A stretch of 9,323 nt of DNA from Spirochaetota bacterium. GTDB lineage: Bacteria; Spirochaetota; UBA4802; JAFGJZ01. The position numbers and the translations under genes are program-made. Shown piece by piece: positions 1 to 6,474 of the stretch. The stretch's first letter is position 1. Each line of letters begins with the position of its first letter. The notes beneath the pieces are model-generated. The model did no database searches and had not been told where the DNA came from. It saw only the letters and a list, made by a program, of their open reading frames with translations. The stretch spans positions 1 through 9,323 of the forward strand of contig JAEWVM010000241.1 in NCBI GenBank assembly GCA_023396615.1, given 5' to 3'.

Positions 1-178
1 CTGCATGGATCAGATCCTAATCAATACTTTCGATGATGTTTACGATGCCGGCGAAGAAGTCATTTTGTTCGGAAAAGAAACAATAACCGCCCAGACTATC
101 GCCTCTTCAATAAACACTATCCCGTACGAAGTTACCTGCAATATATCGAAAAGAGTTCCGAGAGTATTCATCAAATAA
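1..178 (+). CDS. alr: Alanine racemase, C-terminal fragment (partial)
   Basis: Reading from base 2, the frame gives 58 residues and a TAA stop at 176-178; the 5' part lies outside the window. The fragment begins exactly at the conserved Cys-Met-Asp-Gln motif of alanine racemases, which lies by the active site contributed across the dimer interface. It continues through the family's hallmark tail: a GEEVILFG strand, an ITAQTIA helix and the terminal TIPYEVTCNISKRVPRVF block. Alanine racemase is a PLP enzyme that interconverts L- and D-alanine in the cytoplasm to supply D-Ala for peptidoglycan. The PLP lysine and the catalytic tyrosine would lie upstream and cannot be checked. The next gene on the same strand begins 80 bases downstream. 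No GC-rich terminator lies between, only a T-rich stretch at 182-203, so limited read-through is possible. The identification rests on the well-conserved C-terminal signature. Confidence 0.93.
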   Translation, partial: CMDQILINTFDDVYDAGEEVILFGKETITAQTIASSINTIPYEVTCNISKRVPRVFIK

Positions 179-200
179 AATATTTTTTATAAATTTTTTT

Positions 201-229
201 TTGAAACATAAATGCATAAAACATATCTC
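201..229 (+). promoter_or_regulatory. Possible sigma-70-type promoter for the MORN gene
   Basis: A TTGAAA hexamer (201-206) is followed after 17 nt by TATCTC (224-229), which matches the -10 consensus weakly (3 of 6). A T-rich run at 182-203, directly upstream, could act as an UP-like element. The predicted transcript would start near 236, leaving a leader of about 23 nt that contains the Shine-Dalgarno AAGAGGAG (247-254). A perfect 10-bp palindrome, TCTCATGAGA (226-235), overlaps the -10 region and could be an operator or chance. The assignment is tentative. Confidence 0.3.
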
Positions 230-258
230 ATGAGAACATAAGCAATAAGAGGAGCATC

Positions 259-1644
259 ATGAAAATCAAATTATTTTTTATTACTGCAATCATGCTTTTT
301 AACTTCGCAATTTTGGATGCGGGTTCTAACCCGATTTCTTTTTCCGATCAGGATTCATTATTCTTCAGCCATGATCCGCAAAAAGATGCAGCAAAGGATA
401 AAGATTCAAAGTTTGCCGTTATTCTTCTTTCAAATTCGAAAGATAAGCTGATAGAAAATAATAATTGGAGTTCTATTGAATCCATTTTAAAAAATGTAAA
501 CATTTATAATTTCAATATCTTATCCGAAAACAGCAGCTTTTTAGTTAAGGCTTTTCAGCCGGTGAAACAACTTATCAACAAGTATAAAGCTACTGATAAT
601 TACTCTGAAGAAAGTGATTCTGAACGAATCATTGCCGAAAAATCAGGAATAAAATACATAATAGCACCATTTTTTTACAATGAAGAATATTCCGACAAAG
701 AGGAACTTCAGCCGCTCGAAGAGAAACTTCCTGACTGGCCTCAGTTTTATCAGACAAGAATGAAAATGGATACTTCCGTCTCAGTAAAACTTAAAATCGT
801 TAACGCGGATAAAGAGAAAGGTTCTTTGACAATTTCCCATAACGGACAGATTATTGACTTTTATGATTCAGATGAAACTTTTTCATCCAGAAGGAAACAG
901 ATTATTCAGGAAAACCGTATAAGACAAATCGAAAACCGCGCGCGAAAAGCAAGAGCGGAAGAAGAAGAAAGAGAGCTTCAGGAAAGTCTCAGCAAAAACT
1001 CCAAAAAAGGGAAAACAGCTGCTGCAATCGGAGACTTAATCGGTATTGCTTCTTCAGGCTACGCGAAAATCCCGATGATACCCGATGCGGTTCCGCAGAA
1101 TAGAAAATATAAAGATAAATCCAGCGCGTTAAATGCGTTATACTTAGAAACATTTGAAGACGCGATGAAAAATCTTTTCTTAACCAAGTATGACGGAAAA
1201 ACAATCAGCGGTGATACCGAAAACAATAGCGGAGTATTTTATCTTCCTAACGGCGACAAATATGAAGGAAACTGGAAACAATCCAGCCTTGATGGAGAAT
1301 GCACAATCACATATTCATCCGGAGTAGTATTCAAAGGGACTTTTTCAAACGGATTCGCAAATGGCAAAGGAGAATTTATCACCAAAGACGGCAATATTTT
1401 CAGAGGAAACTACTCAGATGGACTTAAGCATGGTAAAGGACAGCTAATAATCAAAAAAACAATCAATTATTATTTCGACCAATACGGAAATATTTATGAC
1501 CAGGACAACATTCAGGAAGTGGTAAACAGCAAACAGTGGGACAAAAAAAGAACCCCTGTTGAAGAAGGATACATTTACAATGTGAACTGCAAAAACGGAA
1601 AATATGTAAAAATTCTCAGCAGATCAAAAATAATCAAGGAATAA
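259..1644 (+). CDS. Exported MORN-repeat protein of unknown function
   Basis: The 461-residue protein starts at an ATG preceded by AAGAGGAG with a 4-nt spacing. Residues 1 to about 22 form a signal peptide (MKIK, then a hydrophobic run ending near DAG). Residues about 50-200 form a mixed alpha/beta region of no recognised family. Residues about 211-248 are a highly charged Arg/Glu helix, probably a coiled coil, followed by a short Gly/Ala-rich hydrophobic hairpin (about 254-272). Near the C-terminus are three MORN repeats with an exact 23-residue period, beginning YEGNW (335), FKGTF (358) and FRGNY (381). A basic tail follows. MORN repeats build an elongated beta-hairpin structure used for lipid or protein contacts, so an envelope-associated scaffold is plausible. 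The 150-residue region before the coiled coil loosely resembles periplasmic CsgG/TolB-N-like folds, but that is only an impression. The gene follows alr and ends 7 nt before a strong hairpin. Confidence 0.85.
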   Translation: MKIKLFFITAIMLFNFAILDAGSNPISFSDQDSLFFSHDPQKDAAKDKDSKFAVILLSNSKDKLIENNNWSSIESILKNVNIYNFNILSENSSFLVKAFQPVKQLINKYKATDNYSEESDSERIIAEKSGIKYIIAPFFYNEEYSDKEELQPLEEKLPDWPQFYQTRMKMDTSVSVKLKIVNADKEKGSLTISHNGQIIDFYDSDETFSSRRKQIIQENRIRQIENRARKARAEEEERELQESLSKNSKKGKTAAAIGDLIGIASSGYAKIPMIPDAVPQNRKYKDKSSALNALYLETFEDAMKNLFLTKYDGKTISGDTENNSGVFYLPNGDKYEGNWKQSSLDGECTITYSSGVVFKGTFSNGFANGKGEFITKDGNIFRGNYSDGLKHGKGQLIIKKTINYYFDQYGNIYDQDNIQEVVNSKQWDKKRTPVEEGYIYNVNCKNGKYVKILSRSKIIKE

Positions 1645-1651
1645 GATCGCT

Positions 1652-1679
1652 ATAAATGCCGGAGATATCCGGCATTTAT
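1652..1679. terminator. Perfect 12-bp hairpin between convergent genes, probable shared terminator
   Basis: The arms ATAAATGCCGGA (1652-1663) and TCCGGCATTTAT (1668-1679) are perfect reverse complements around a GATA loop. The hairpin lies 7 nt after the stop of the MORN gene. On the other strand it overlaps the stop codon (1676-1678) of the convergent 54-residue gene. Neither side has a long downstream T run, although the A/T-rich outer stem supplies short U stretches in both directions. A bidirectional terminator is the simplest reading; RNA 3'-end stabilisation is an alternative. Confidence 0.65.
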
Positions 1680-1840
1680 GCTGTTATATCAATATTCTGA
1701 CCGATACTCGCGTTAGAAACCTTTTCAATGACATTCTGCTGCATCATTTTTTCCTCAAGGCTCATCGATTTTGATGTAATGTCTTTCAAAAGACTTCCCA
1801 TATCCGCTATGCCGGAAACAACCGAGTTAACACCTTCCAT
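1676..1840 (-). CDS. Small YjfB-like putative motility protein, 54 aa
   Basis: An ATG at 1840 opens a 54-residue frame ending in TAA. It is preceded by GGAGGAGG (1845-1852 on the + strand) four bases upstream, one of the best Shine-Dalgarno sequences in the window. The protein is Met-, Ser- and Gln-rich with no signal peptide or membrane segment: MEGVNSVVSGIADMGSLLKD, then a charged helix LEEKMMQQNVIEKVSN, ending IGQNIDITA. As I recall the YjfB/putative motility protein family, it consists of small proteins with a Gln/Met-rich helix and a closing (L/I)GxNIDI motif, which fits. A sigma-28-type promoter lies directly upstream, which independently points to the flagellar/chemotaxis regulon. The molecular role of the family is unknown. 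Its stop codon lies within the hairpin shared with the MORN gene. That this is a real gene is well supported; the family call is moderately supported. Confidence 0.75.
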   Translation of the reverse strand: MEGVNSVVSGIADMGSLLKDITSKSMSLEEKMMQQNVIEKVSNASIGQNIDITA

Positions 1841-1879
1841 ATTTCCTCCTCCGGATTACTCCGAAACTTGTGCAAAATA

Positions 1880-1907
1880 ATATCGGCACACACTTAAATA
1901 AACTTTA
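1880..1907 (-). promoter_or_regulatory. Sigma-28 (FliA/SigD-type) promoter for the small motility gene
   Basis: Read on the - strand, TAAAGTTT (1907-1900) is followed after 12 nt by GCCGATAT (1887-1880). The established consensus is TAAAGTTT-N11-GCCGATAA for enteric FliA and TAAA-N14-16-GCCGATAT for Bacillus SigD. Here both elements match almost perfectly, and TAAA to GCCGATAT is 16 nt. The predicted start near 1873 leaves a leader of about 33 nt carrying the GGAGGAGG ribosome binding site. The gene downstream resembles a motility-family protein, so sequence and context agree. Confidence 0.8.
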
Positions 1908-1910
1908 GCA

Positions 1911-2360
1911 CTATTTTCCAATAACACTAAAAGGAATTGTCATCATCAATCCCGCTTCATGCGACTTATATTCTCTAAAAGAATTCACGTATCTGTAATA
2001 AGGAACCAGGGGAATTCCCAGCGGTTTTTTAAAAAATTCAAGAGATCCGCCAAGCACCAGCGTCTTCATCTTATCGTCTTTATAAAGAATCTTTATGTAT
2101 GAAGCGTCAAAAACAGGATTCAACCTTGAAAAACCGAAAAGTCCGATCTGAGGCTCTATGAAAAACCTTTTATAAGAGGGTGTTCTTTCAAATTCAATAT
2201 TATCACCAAGAATCGGAAAAGTTATAAACCCGAATTGATGAACAAAATTATTTACAACAAATGCACTCTTCTCCCTTTCAAAACCGACGAAATAATAAGG
2301 ACGGGATTGAAGACTAAAAGCTGAAAAAAGGAAGATAAAATAAACAAATATCTTATTCAT
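1911..2360 (-). CDS. Small exported protein of unknown function, possible outer-membrane beta-barrel
   Basis: The 149-residue protein starts at ATG 2360 with GGGTGA just upstream and ends at TAG. Residues 1-19 are a clear signal peptide (MNKIFVYFIFLFSAFSLQS). The mature part is rich in aromatics and short alternating hydrophobic/polar stretches, such as EPQIGLFGFSRLNP, TLVLGGSLEFF and the closing HEAGLMMTIPFSVIGK, separated by charged turns. This pattern suits a small beta-barrel or beta-sandwich, so an outer-membrane or periplasmic location is likely. No family is recognised. It has its own promoter-like sequence in the 69-base gap after the NYN gene. No terminator separates it from the upstream operon, so read-through could also reach it. 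The true-gene call rests on the signal peptide, ribosome binding site and promoter. Confidence 0.8.
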   Translation of the reverse strand: MNKIFVYFIFLFSAFSLQSRPYYFVGFEREKSAFVVNNFVHQFGFITFPILGDNIEFERTPSYKRFFIEPQIGLFGFSRLNPVFDASYIKILYKDDKMKTLVLGGSLEFFKKPLGIPLVPYYRYVNSFREYKSHEAGLMMTIPFSVIGK

Positions 2361-2375
2361 TTTTCACCCGTAACC

Positions 2376-2404
2376 AATATAACATATTTTGACTGTTTTG
2401 TCAT
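2376..2404 (-). promoter_or_regulatory. Sigma-70-type promoter for the small exported protein
   Basis: On the - strand, ATGACA (2404-2399) and TATATT (2381-2376) each match the vegetative consensus at 5 of 6 positions, with the optimal 17-nt spacer. The start would fall near 2369, which gives a very short leader of about 8-10 nt before ATG 2360. The GGGTGA ribosome binding site sits inside that leader. This predicts independent expression of the 149-residue gene even though it lies just behind the four-gene operon. Confidence 0.55.
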
Positions 2405-2429
2405 CACCTGATATGCAACAATTTAAAAA

Positions 2430-2930
2430 TCATTTCTTTCCGGCAAAAAGCTTTTCCCAGAAAGAAAGCTCCTCATCGCTTAAATTCACATCCGAAGGCT
2501 TCTCTTCAGTTTTTTCCGTTTCACCCAGAACCATTGTCACAAGGGGAGCAAAATCCTCGCTTTTAACAACCGGCGTTCCGAACTTCCTAAGGTAACCTAT
2601 TATCGCCTTGTCGGACGTAATGACTGTAGTCATTTTAGGCTGTTTGTCATACTTGATCGACTGCATTATCAGATAATCGGCAGAAAGATCATGCGAATAA
2701 ACAAGCTGGACGCCTTTCACTTTTTCCTTTTCCGTATTATCGCCTTCTTTTCTTTTTCCGTCAAAAATAATAATAGGCTTCTTTTTAGCTTTAACAGAAT
2801 ACTCTGCAATCAAATCAACAAGGCCATGCATCGCACCGATCAGGTTTTTTTCATACATCATTTCTTCAAGATGAGGAAACTTGTAGATGAGATTAAACCC
2901 GTCGATGAGAATGTTTTTTGTCTTAATCAC
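2430..2930 (-). CDS. NYN-domain (YacP/Rae1-like) PIN-fold ribonuclease
   Basis: The 166-residue cytoplasmic protein spans the whole NYN_YacP fold. In order, the motifs are the N-terminal strand ILIDGFNLIY with D10 and N13; the second strand PIIIFDG with D57; LSADYLI with D85; and TVITSD with D107, then the GTPVVKSEDF segment typical of YacP proteins. The four acidic residues are those expected to bind the catalytic metal in PIN/NYN nucleases. The family includes Bacillus Rae1 (YacP), a ribosome-associated mRNA endonuclease, and the length fits. Translation starts at GTG (2930), overlapping the preceding gene's TGA in a GTGA junction, so expression probably depends on translational coupling. 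A short acidic linker and helix (about 138-166) extend past the domain. An RNase role is inferred from the fold, and its target is unknown. Its place at the end of an envelope-protein operon is unexplained. Confidence 0.85.
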   Translation of the reverse strand: MIKTKNILIDGFNLIYKFPHLEEMMYEKNLIGAMHGLVDLIAEYSVKAKKKPIIIFDGKRKEGDNTEKEKVKGVQLVYSHDLSADYLIMQSIKYDKQPKMTTVITSDKAIIGYLRKFGTPVVKSEDFAPLVTMVLGETEKTEEKPSDVNLSDEELSFWEKLFAGKK

Positions 2931-3217
2931 TTGGCAAGCCCGGGAAGACCTTTGGAAAAATCTTCTTTGACCTTGGTTTTTGCTTCTTCACTGATTTTCT
3001 TAACATCTTCCTTTCCGATATTTTTGATATCGGAAAATTTCCGCCCGCTGAGATAATATGCAAGCGCGATGACAATTACAACAGTAAGTATGAAGGCAAA
3101 ATACTTTTTCACTTTTGTTATTATCAGAAGAAGAAGCAGTGCTGATAACGCCCCGACTGCAAAAACCACAGCGGGTTCCGATGAATATTTATGAAATAAT
3201 TCGACTAAGCTTTTCAT
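2927..3217 (-). CDS. Small two-TM membrane protein of unknown function
   Basis: The 96-residue protein has two hydrophobic segments, about residues 16-34 (AVVFAVGALSALLLLLIIT) and 39-56 (YFAFILTVVIVIALAYYL), joined by a basic KVKK turn. A charged, probably amphipathic helical tail of about 36 residues follows (GKEDVKKISEEAKTKVKED), ending in GLPGLAK. No cleavable signal peptide is evident, so it is probably an inner-membrane hairpin. The basic loop suggests that the turn faces the cytoplasm, which would put both ends outside, but the topology is uncertain. The ATG overlaps the upstream gene's stop (ATGA, 3214-3217), and its own TGA overlaps the GTG of the NYN gene. GGGA lies about 7 nt before the start. 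I recognise no family. The membrane call is sound and the function unknown. Confidence 0.8.
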   Translation of the reverse strand: MKSLVELFHKYSSEPAVVFAVGALSALLLLLIITKVKKYFAFILTVVIVIALAYYLSGRKFSDIKNIGKEDVKKISEEAKTKVKEDFSKGLPGLAK

Positions 3218-4392
3218 TTGTTTTCCCGGTTGTAAGTATTATAAATTTCTATTTTTTTCTTAATGTAATCTGAAGCGTAAGAATTTTCCCAATCGCTTTC
3301 AGCCTCAAGCGTTTTTTTATAAATGCCCGAAATTTCCATCATCATTTTTTTGAGGCGGTATTCCGAAGTTGAAACATCGGAGATTTCCGCGATAAAAAGA
3401 CGCTTTGCAAAAAGAACGCCGAATCTGTTTTTATCATGCGAAAAAGAAAGCTCCTCGCCTTCAAGAGGAAGCATGCGCACAGCCGAACTTAACGAATCAA
3501 AATATCCTGCCGAACCGTTAACGGAAAACGAAACCCGCTCACGCGAAAAAACAGATGCGGTATTATATGACGACGGAGAAATATTTCTGTAAATCTTTGA
3601 CGAATGCGAAAATGCGCACAGAGAATAATTGCCGATTCCGCCCCTTCTGAAAAAAACTTCATTCTCATTAAGCCATCCCGCTTCGGATGCGGATGTAACC
3701 CCGTCAACTTCCGCATAAAGTGATCCGTTCTTATAGATGGACGCCTTATAACTTCCGCCTCCGCCCGCAAGAAGGAAGAGAAAGGAAGCCGAAGGAGAAA
3801 GATATGCCGAAACACTTCCGTTTTGCCCGGCTGAATATTTTTCTTCCTTAAGAATAATACGTTCTTTGCGCATAAAAGGATTGTATTCGGCTATTCCATT
3901 TTTTTCATAAATGAGATTTGATGAATTATCGAAAGAAAATTCGCTGAAGGGATTCTTCGGATAAAGAATATCAGAAACATTAGACTTGATATCTCTTATA
4001 ATAATTTCAGTTGAAAACTTGCGGTAGCCTTCACGTATCATCCTCTTAACGGCGATGAATCTTCCGTCCTGTGAAGCCTTTGCCGACTGAACGATTCCGT
4101 TATAGCGGAACAACTCTCTTTTTGAACGTTTGGAAACATCATATTCGATGCACACAAAGAAAAGAGGGTTTTCGAATTCCTTTACGTAAAATAATTTTGA
4201 AGGCGAAAGCCATCCGAAAAACGCGACATCGCTGTCAGCTTCAAACGCACCTGCAAACCTATAGAGATCAAGCTTGGCATTGGTCAGGCTCAGAAATGAT
4301 TTGGAATTCTGCCTGAAATAAATGCTGTCGGGATTTATTTCACGCGCGGAAATAAATGAAAAAAGAAAGAGGCATAGCAGAACAAACTTCAT
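3214..4392 (-). CDS. Exported beta-propeller-like (WD40/TolB-type) protein
   Basis: The 392-residue protein carries a signal peptide (MKFVLLCLFLFSFISA, cleavage likely before REIN). The mature part to about residue 340 is a series of short beta-rich blades with recurrent features: SQDGRFIAVKRM, FSFDNSSNLIYEKNG, LSPSASFLFLLAGG, GWLNENEVFFRRGG, FSHDKNRFGVLFAKRL. This 'S.D.....' then hydrophobic strand pattern is that of PD40/TolB and WD40-like propellers. The blades are degenerate, so the number cannot be counted reliably. The last 50 residues are helical and charged. It most likely acts in the periplasm as a protein-binding scaffold; no enzymatic residues are visible. The ATG overlaps the LysM gene stop (ATGA, 4389-4392), with a weak GGAAA just upstream. 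It is translationally coupled to the LysM lipoprotein, so the two may act together. Confidence 0.8.
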   Translation of the reverse strand: MKFVLLCLFLFSFISAREINPDSIYFRQNSKSFLSLTNAKLDLYRFAGAFEADSDVAFFGWLSPSKLFYVKEFENPLFFVCIEYDVSKRSKRELFRYNGIVQSAKASQDGRFIAVKRMIREGYRKFSTEIIIRDIKSNVSDILYPKNPFSEFSFDNSSNLIYEKNGIAEYNPFMRKERIILKEEKYSAGQNGSVSAYLSPSASFLFLLAGGGGSYKASIYKNGSLYAEVDGVTSASEAGWLNENEVFFRRGGIGNYSLCAFSHSSKIYRNISPSSYNTASVFSRERVSFSVNGSAGYFDSLSSAVRMLPLEGEELSFSHDKNRFGVLFAKRLFIAEISDVSTSEYRLKKMMMEISGIYKKTLEAESDWENSYASDYIKKKIEIYNTYNRENK

Positions 4393-6410
4393 TTTCCGGA
4401 ATGCTCTGTAATGATATCAAAAGTGCTGTCGGGCTTTTTAAGTTGTTTGTCTTCCTCGGAAGACTTGTCAGTTTTTTCTGTAGTTTTATTTTTCTCAACA
4501 GGATCTTTTTCAAATTTATTAATCGCATTAAAAAGGGCTTCATCGGAATCTTCGCTTACAGATTTCGTTTCAGCACTTTTATCTGCACTTTTCGCGTCAG
4601 CAGAAGCGGCATTATTCTTTTCAGATATTTTTTTGTCACTGGAAGCAGAAACGGTTTTCTTTTTATCTTTTGCAGAATCACCGGCTGAAGTCTTTGCCGG
4701 TTCAGTTTTAGAAGTTTTGTCACTTTTCTTCAAGTCAGAGGAAGCTTTTTTAATCTGACTTGAAACGTTTTCTGTCTTTCCGGACTTTTTACTTTCCAAT
4801 ACGGCGCTCTTTGAATCTTTATTCTCAGTTTGTTTTTTCACAGAAGCATTTTCATTTGCTGCAGTCTTTGCTTTTGCCGCATCCGTTTTCACTTTGTCAG
4901 TCTGTGATGATTTCGTTTTTATTTCGGACTTAACGGCTTTTTTTTTACCGTCAGAATCATTGATATCCGTTTCATTTGAGACAGAAGCAGATTTTTCTGA
5001 TTCTACGGATTCATTTTTTGATGAATCCGGATTCTTCTGTTCATCGGTTTCAGTTTTCGTTTTATCAATCTCAGCTGACTCATCAGCTGCAGATTCAGTT
5101 CCGACAGAATCTTTAGTTTCAACTGTTCCGGAGTCTTTGTTTTCAACACCGGAGGAATTTTTATTTTCGATATCGGATGAAACTGCATCAGCCTTCATCG
5201 CTTCATCTTCTTTCTTTTTATAATAAAGACTCGGAGAAGGAATTATGAGCTTTTGGCCAGGGAAAATAAGATCGGGATCTTTAATCTTGTCTCTGTTTGC
5301 CATGTAAATCAAAGGCCACATGTCGTATTGTTTGTCATAATAATTGCCGGCAATGCGCCACAGGCAATCCCGTTTCTTTCTATCGTATTTAACTACATAT
5401 TCTTTCGGAAATCCGTCGTCGTCCTTGACTTTTTCCGCAACGGCTTCTTCTACCGCTTTTTCTTCAACTTCAACTTTTGCAGTCTCAGTTTTCAATCTGT
5501 CAATTTCCGCAAGAGCTTCATCGCACTTAACAACGGCTGAATCATAATCCTTTTCGGTATTGAACTTTTTCGCATCCGCAAGAAGTGATTCAGGCTTTGA
5601 AACGTCCTTATCCGCCGATTTCTTCATTTCCGCGAGTTCATTTTCAACCGATGCGATTTTATCCGATGCAGTCTTTTTTTTGCCGCCGAGAGAAAGTTTA
5701 AGTTCGTTAACTATAGCTTCCGCTGCAGAAAGGTCTTTGTCTGCATCATCAAATTTAGTCTCGTTTATATTAGAGTCTGCTGAAGTTATTTTTGCATTAG
5801 CAGATTCAGTCTTTTCGGGGAAAAGTCTCGATGCTCCGTCATTCTCAAGATCAGAAAGAGAAGCTTTGAGAGCATTGAGGCGGTTCTTTAAGGAACCTCT
5901 TTTAGAATTGATCGCGGCAGAAGCGGCAAATTTAGCCTTGTCCGCAAGAGCCTTTGCCTGAACACTTTTATCTTTTGATTCGTAGTATTTTTTGCTAGAA
6001 TAATCTTTCTCCGCATCGGCAAGAAGCTTTATCGCAGAGTCATTTTCCTGAGGTGCGAATTTCTCCGACCCGGCGGATTTCATTTCATCGACACTTTTTT
6101 TGGCTTCAGAAAGATAGCTTTCAGACCAAAGAGGAAGAGCTTTCTCATATGCCTGATCGGCAGAAGCTTTAGCCTTTACAGCACTAGCTTTGGCTTCTTC
6201 AGCCTTCTCATCTCTGATAGCCTCATGAGACTTCATCAGAAAATCAGACGCAGCTTTATATTCGTCTGAAGCGAATTTTTCGGCATCAACCGATTTCGCT
6301 TTTGATATAGAAACCTTGGCGGAAACCATGTCATTCAGGGGAAGCTCAAAACCGCATGACACCGCAAAAAATAAAAGCGGTACAAGAAATATTAAACAGT
6401 TTTTTCTCAT
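4389..6410 (-). CDS. LysM-domain lipoprotein with N-terminal helical repeats and long charged tail
   Basis: The protein has 673 residues. The N-terminus MRKNCLIFLVPLLFFAVSCG is a type II signal peptide with a relaxed lipobox (AVSC, lipidated C19), common in spirochaetes. Residues about 43-307 contain four degenerate helical repeats rich in Ala, Lys, Asp and Glu (about 43-92, 116-165, 193-239, 266-307), each with an 'F....SA..LLADA.K.Y....Y..A...A..A' flavour resembling DUF4398-type repeats. A single LysM domain follows at 338-391 (YVVKYDRKKRDCLWRIAGNY to IFPGQKLIIP), which predicts peptidoglycan binding. Residues 392-673 are low-complexity, almost purely Lys/Ser/Glu/Asp/Thr/Ala, and probably disordered. 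They include three short imperfect repeats around IENKNSSG, VENKDSGT and VETKDSVG. Start support is a GGGGGA about 6 nt upstream plus a promoter. It is the first gene of the four-gene operon and probably tethers membrane to cell wall. Confidence 0.87.
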   Translation of the reverse strand: MRKNCLIFLVPLLFFAVSCGFELPLNDMVSAKVSISKAKSVDAEKFASDEYKAASDFLMKSHEAIRDEKAEEAKASAVKAKASADQAYEKALPLWSESYLSEAKKSVDEMKSAGSEKFAPQENDSAIKLLADAEKDYSSKKYYESKDKSVQAKALADKAKFAASAAINSKRGSLKNRLNALKASLSDLENDGASRLFPEKTESANAKITSADSNINETKFDDADKDLSAAEAIVNELKLSLGGKKKTASDKIASVENELAEMKKSADKDVSKPESLLADAKKFNTEKDYDSAVVKCDEALAEIDRLKTETAKVEVEEKAVEEAVAEKVKDDDGFPKEYVVKYDRKKRDCLWRIAGNYYDKQYDMWPLIYMANRDKIKDPDLIFPGQKLIIPSPSLYYKKKEDEAMKADAVSSDIENKNSSGVENKDSGTVETKDSVGTESAADESAEIDKTKTETDEQKNPDSSKNESVESEKSASVSNETDINDSDGKKKAVKSEIKTKSSQTDKVKTDAAKAKTAANENASVKKQTENKDSKSAVLESKKSGKTENVSSQIKKASSDLKKSDKTSKTEPAKTSAGDSAKDKKKTVSASSDKKISEKNNAASADAKSADKSAETKSVSEDSDEALFNAINKFEKDPVEKNKTTEKTDKSSEEDKQLKKPDSTFDIITEHSGK

Positions 6411-6437
6411 CTGAAATCCCCCGAAATAGTAATGCTT

Positions 6438-6467
6438 TTAATAGAACTTGTTTTTCACAGCAGTCAA
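6438..6467 (-). promoter_or_regulatory. Probable promoter of the LysM operon
   Basis: On the - strand, TTGACT (6467-6462, 5 of 6) is followed after 18 nt by TATTAA (6443-6438, 4 of 6). The site lies in the 64-base gap between the helicase stop and the LysM start. The start would be near 6431, with a leader of about 20 nt that includes the G-rich ribosome binding site. It would drive all four overlapping genes down to 2430. No terminator is visible after the helicase, so transcription from upstream may also contribute. Confidence 0.45.
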
Positions 6468-6474
6468 TAACATT

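Noticed and set aside
182..203. Rho-independent terminator after alr
   Set aside because: There is a T-rich run but no GC-containing stem before it; it is better read as an A/T-rich upstream promoter element.
989..1204. 71-codon - strand frame inside the MORN gene
   Set aside because: It lies wholly within a well-supported + strand gene, has no start signals, and its composition resembles an antisense reading.
4411..5961. Several Ser/Phe-rich + strand frames antisense to the LysM lipoprotein gene
   Set aside because: They are antisense images of Lys/Glu/Ala-rich repeats and the low-complexity tail (AAA/GAA/GCx read as TTT/TTC/xGC). They have no ribosome binding sites, and the - strand gene is fully supported.
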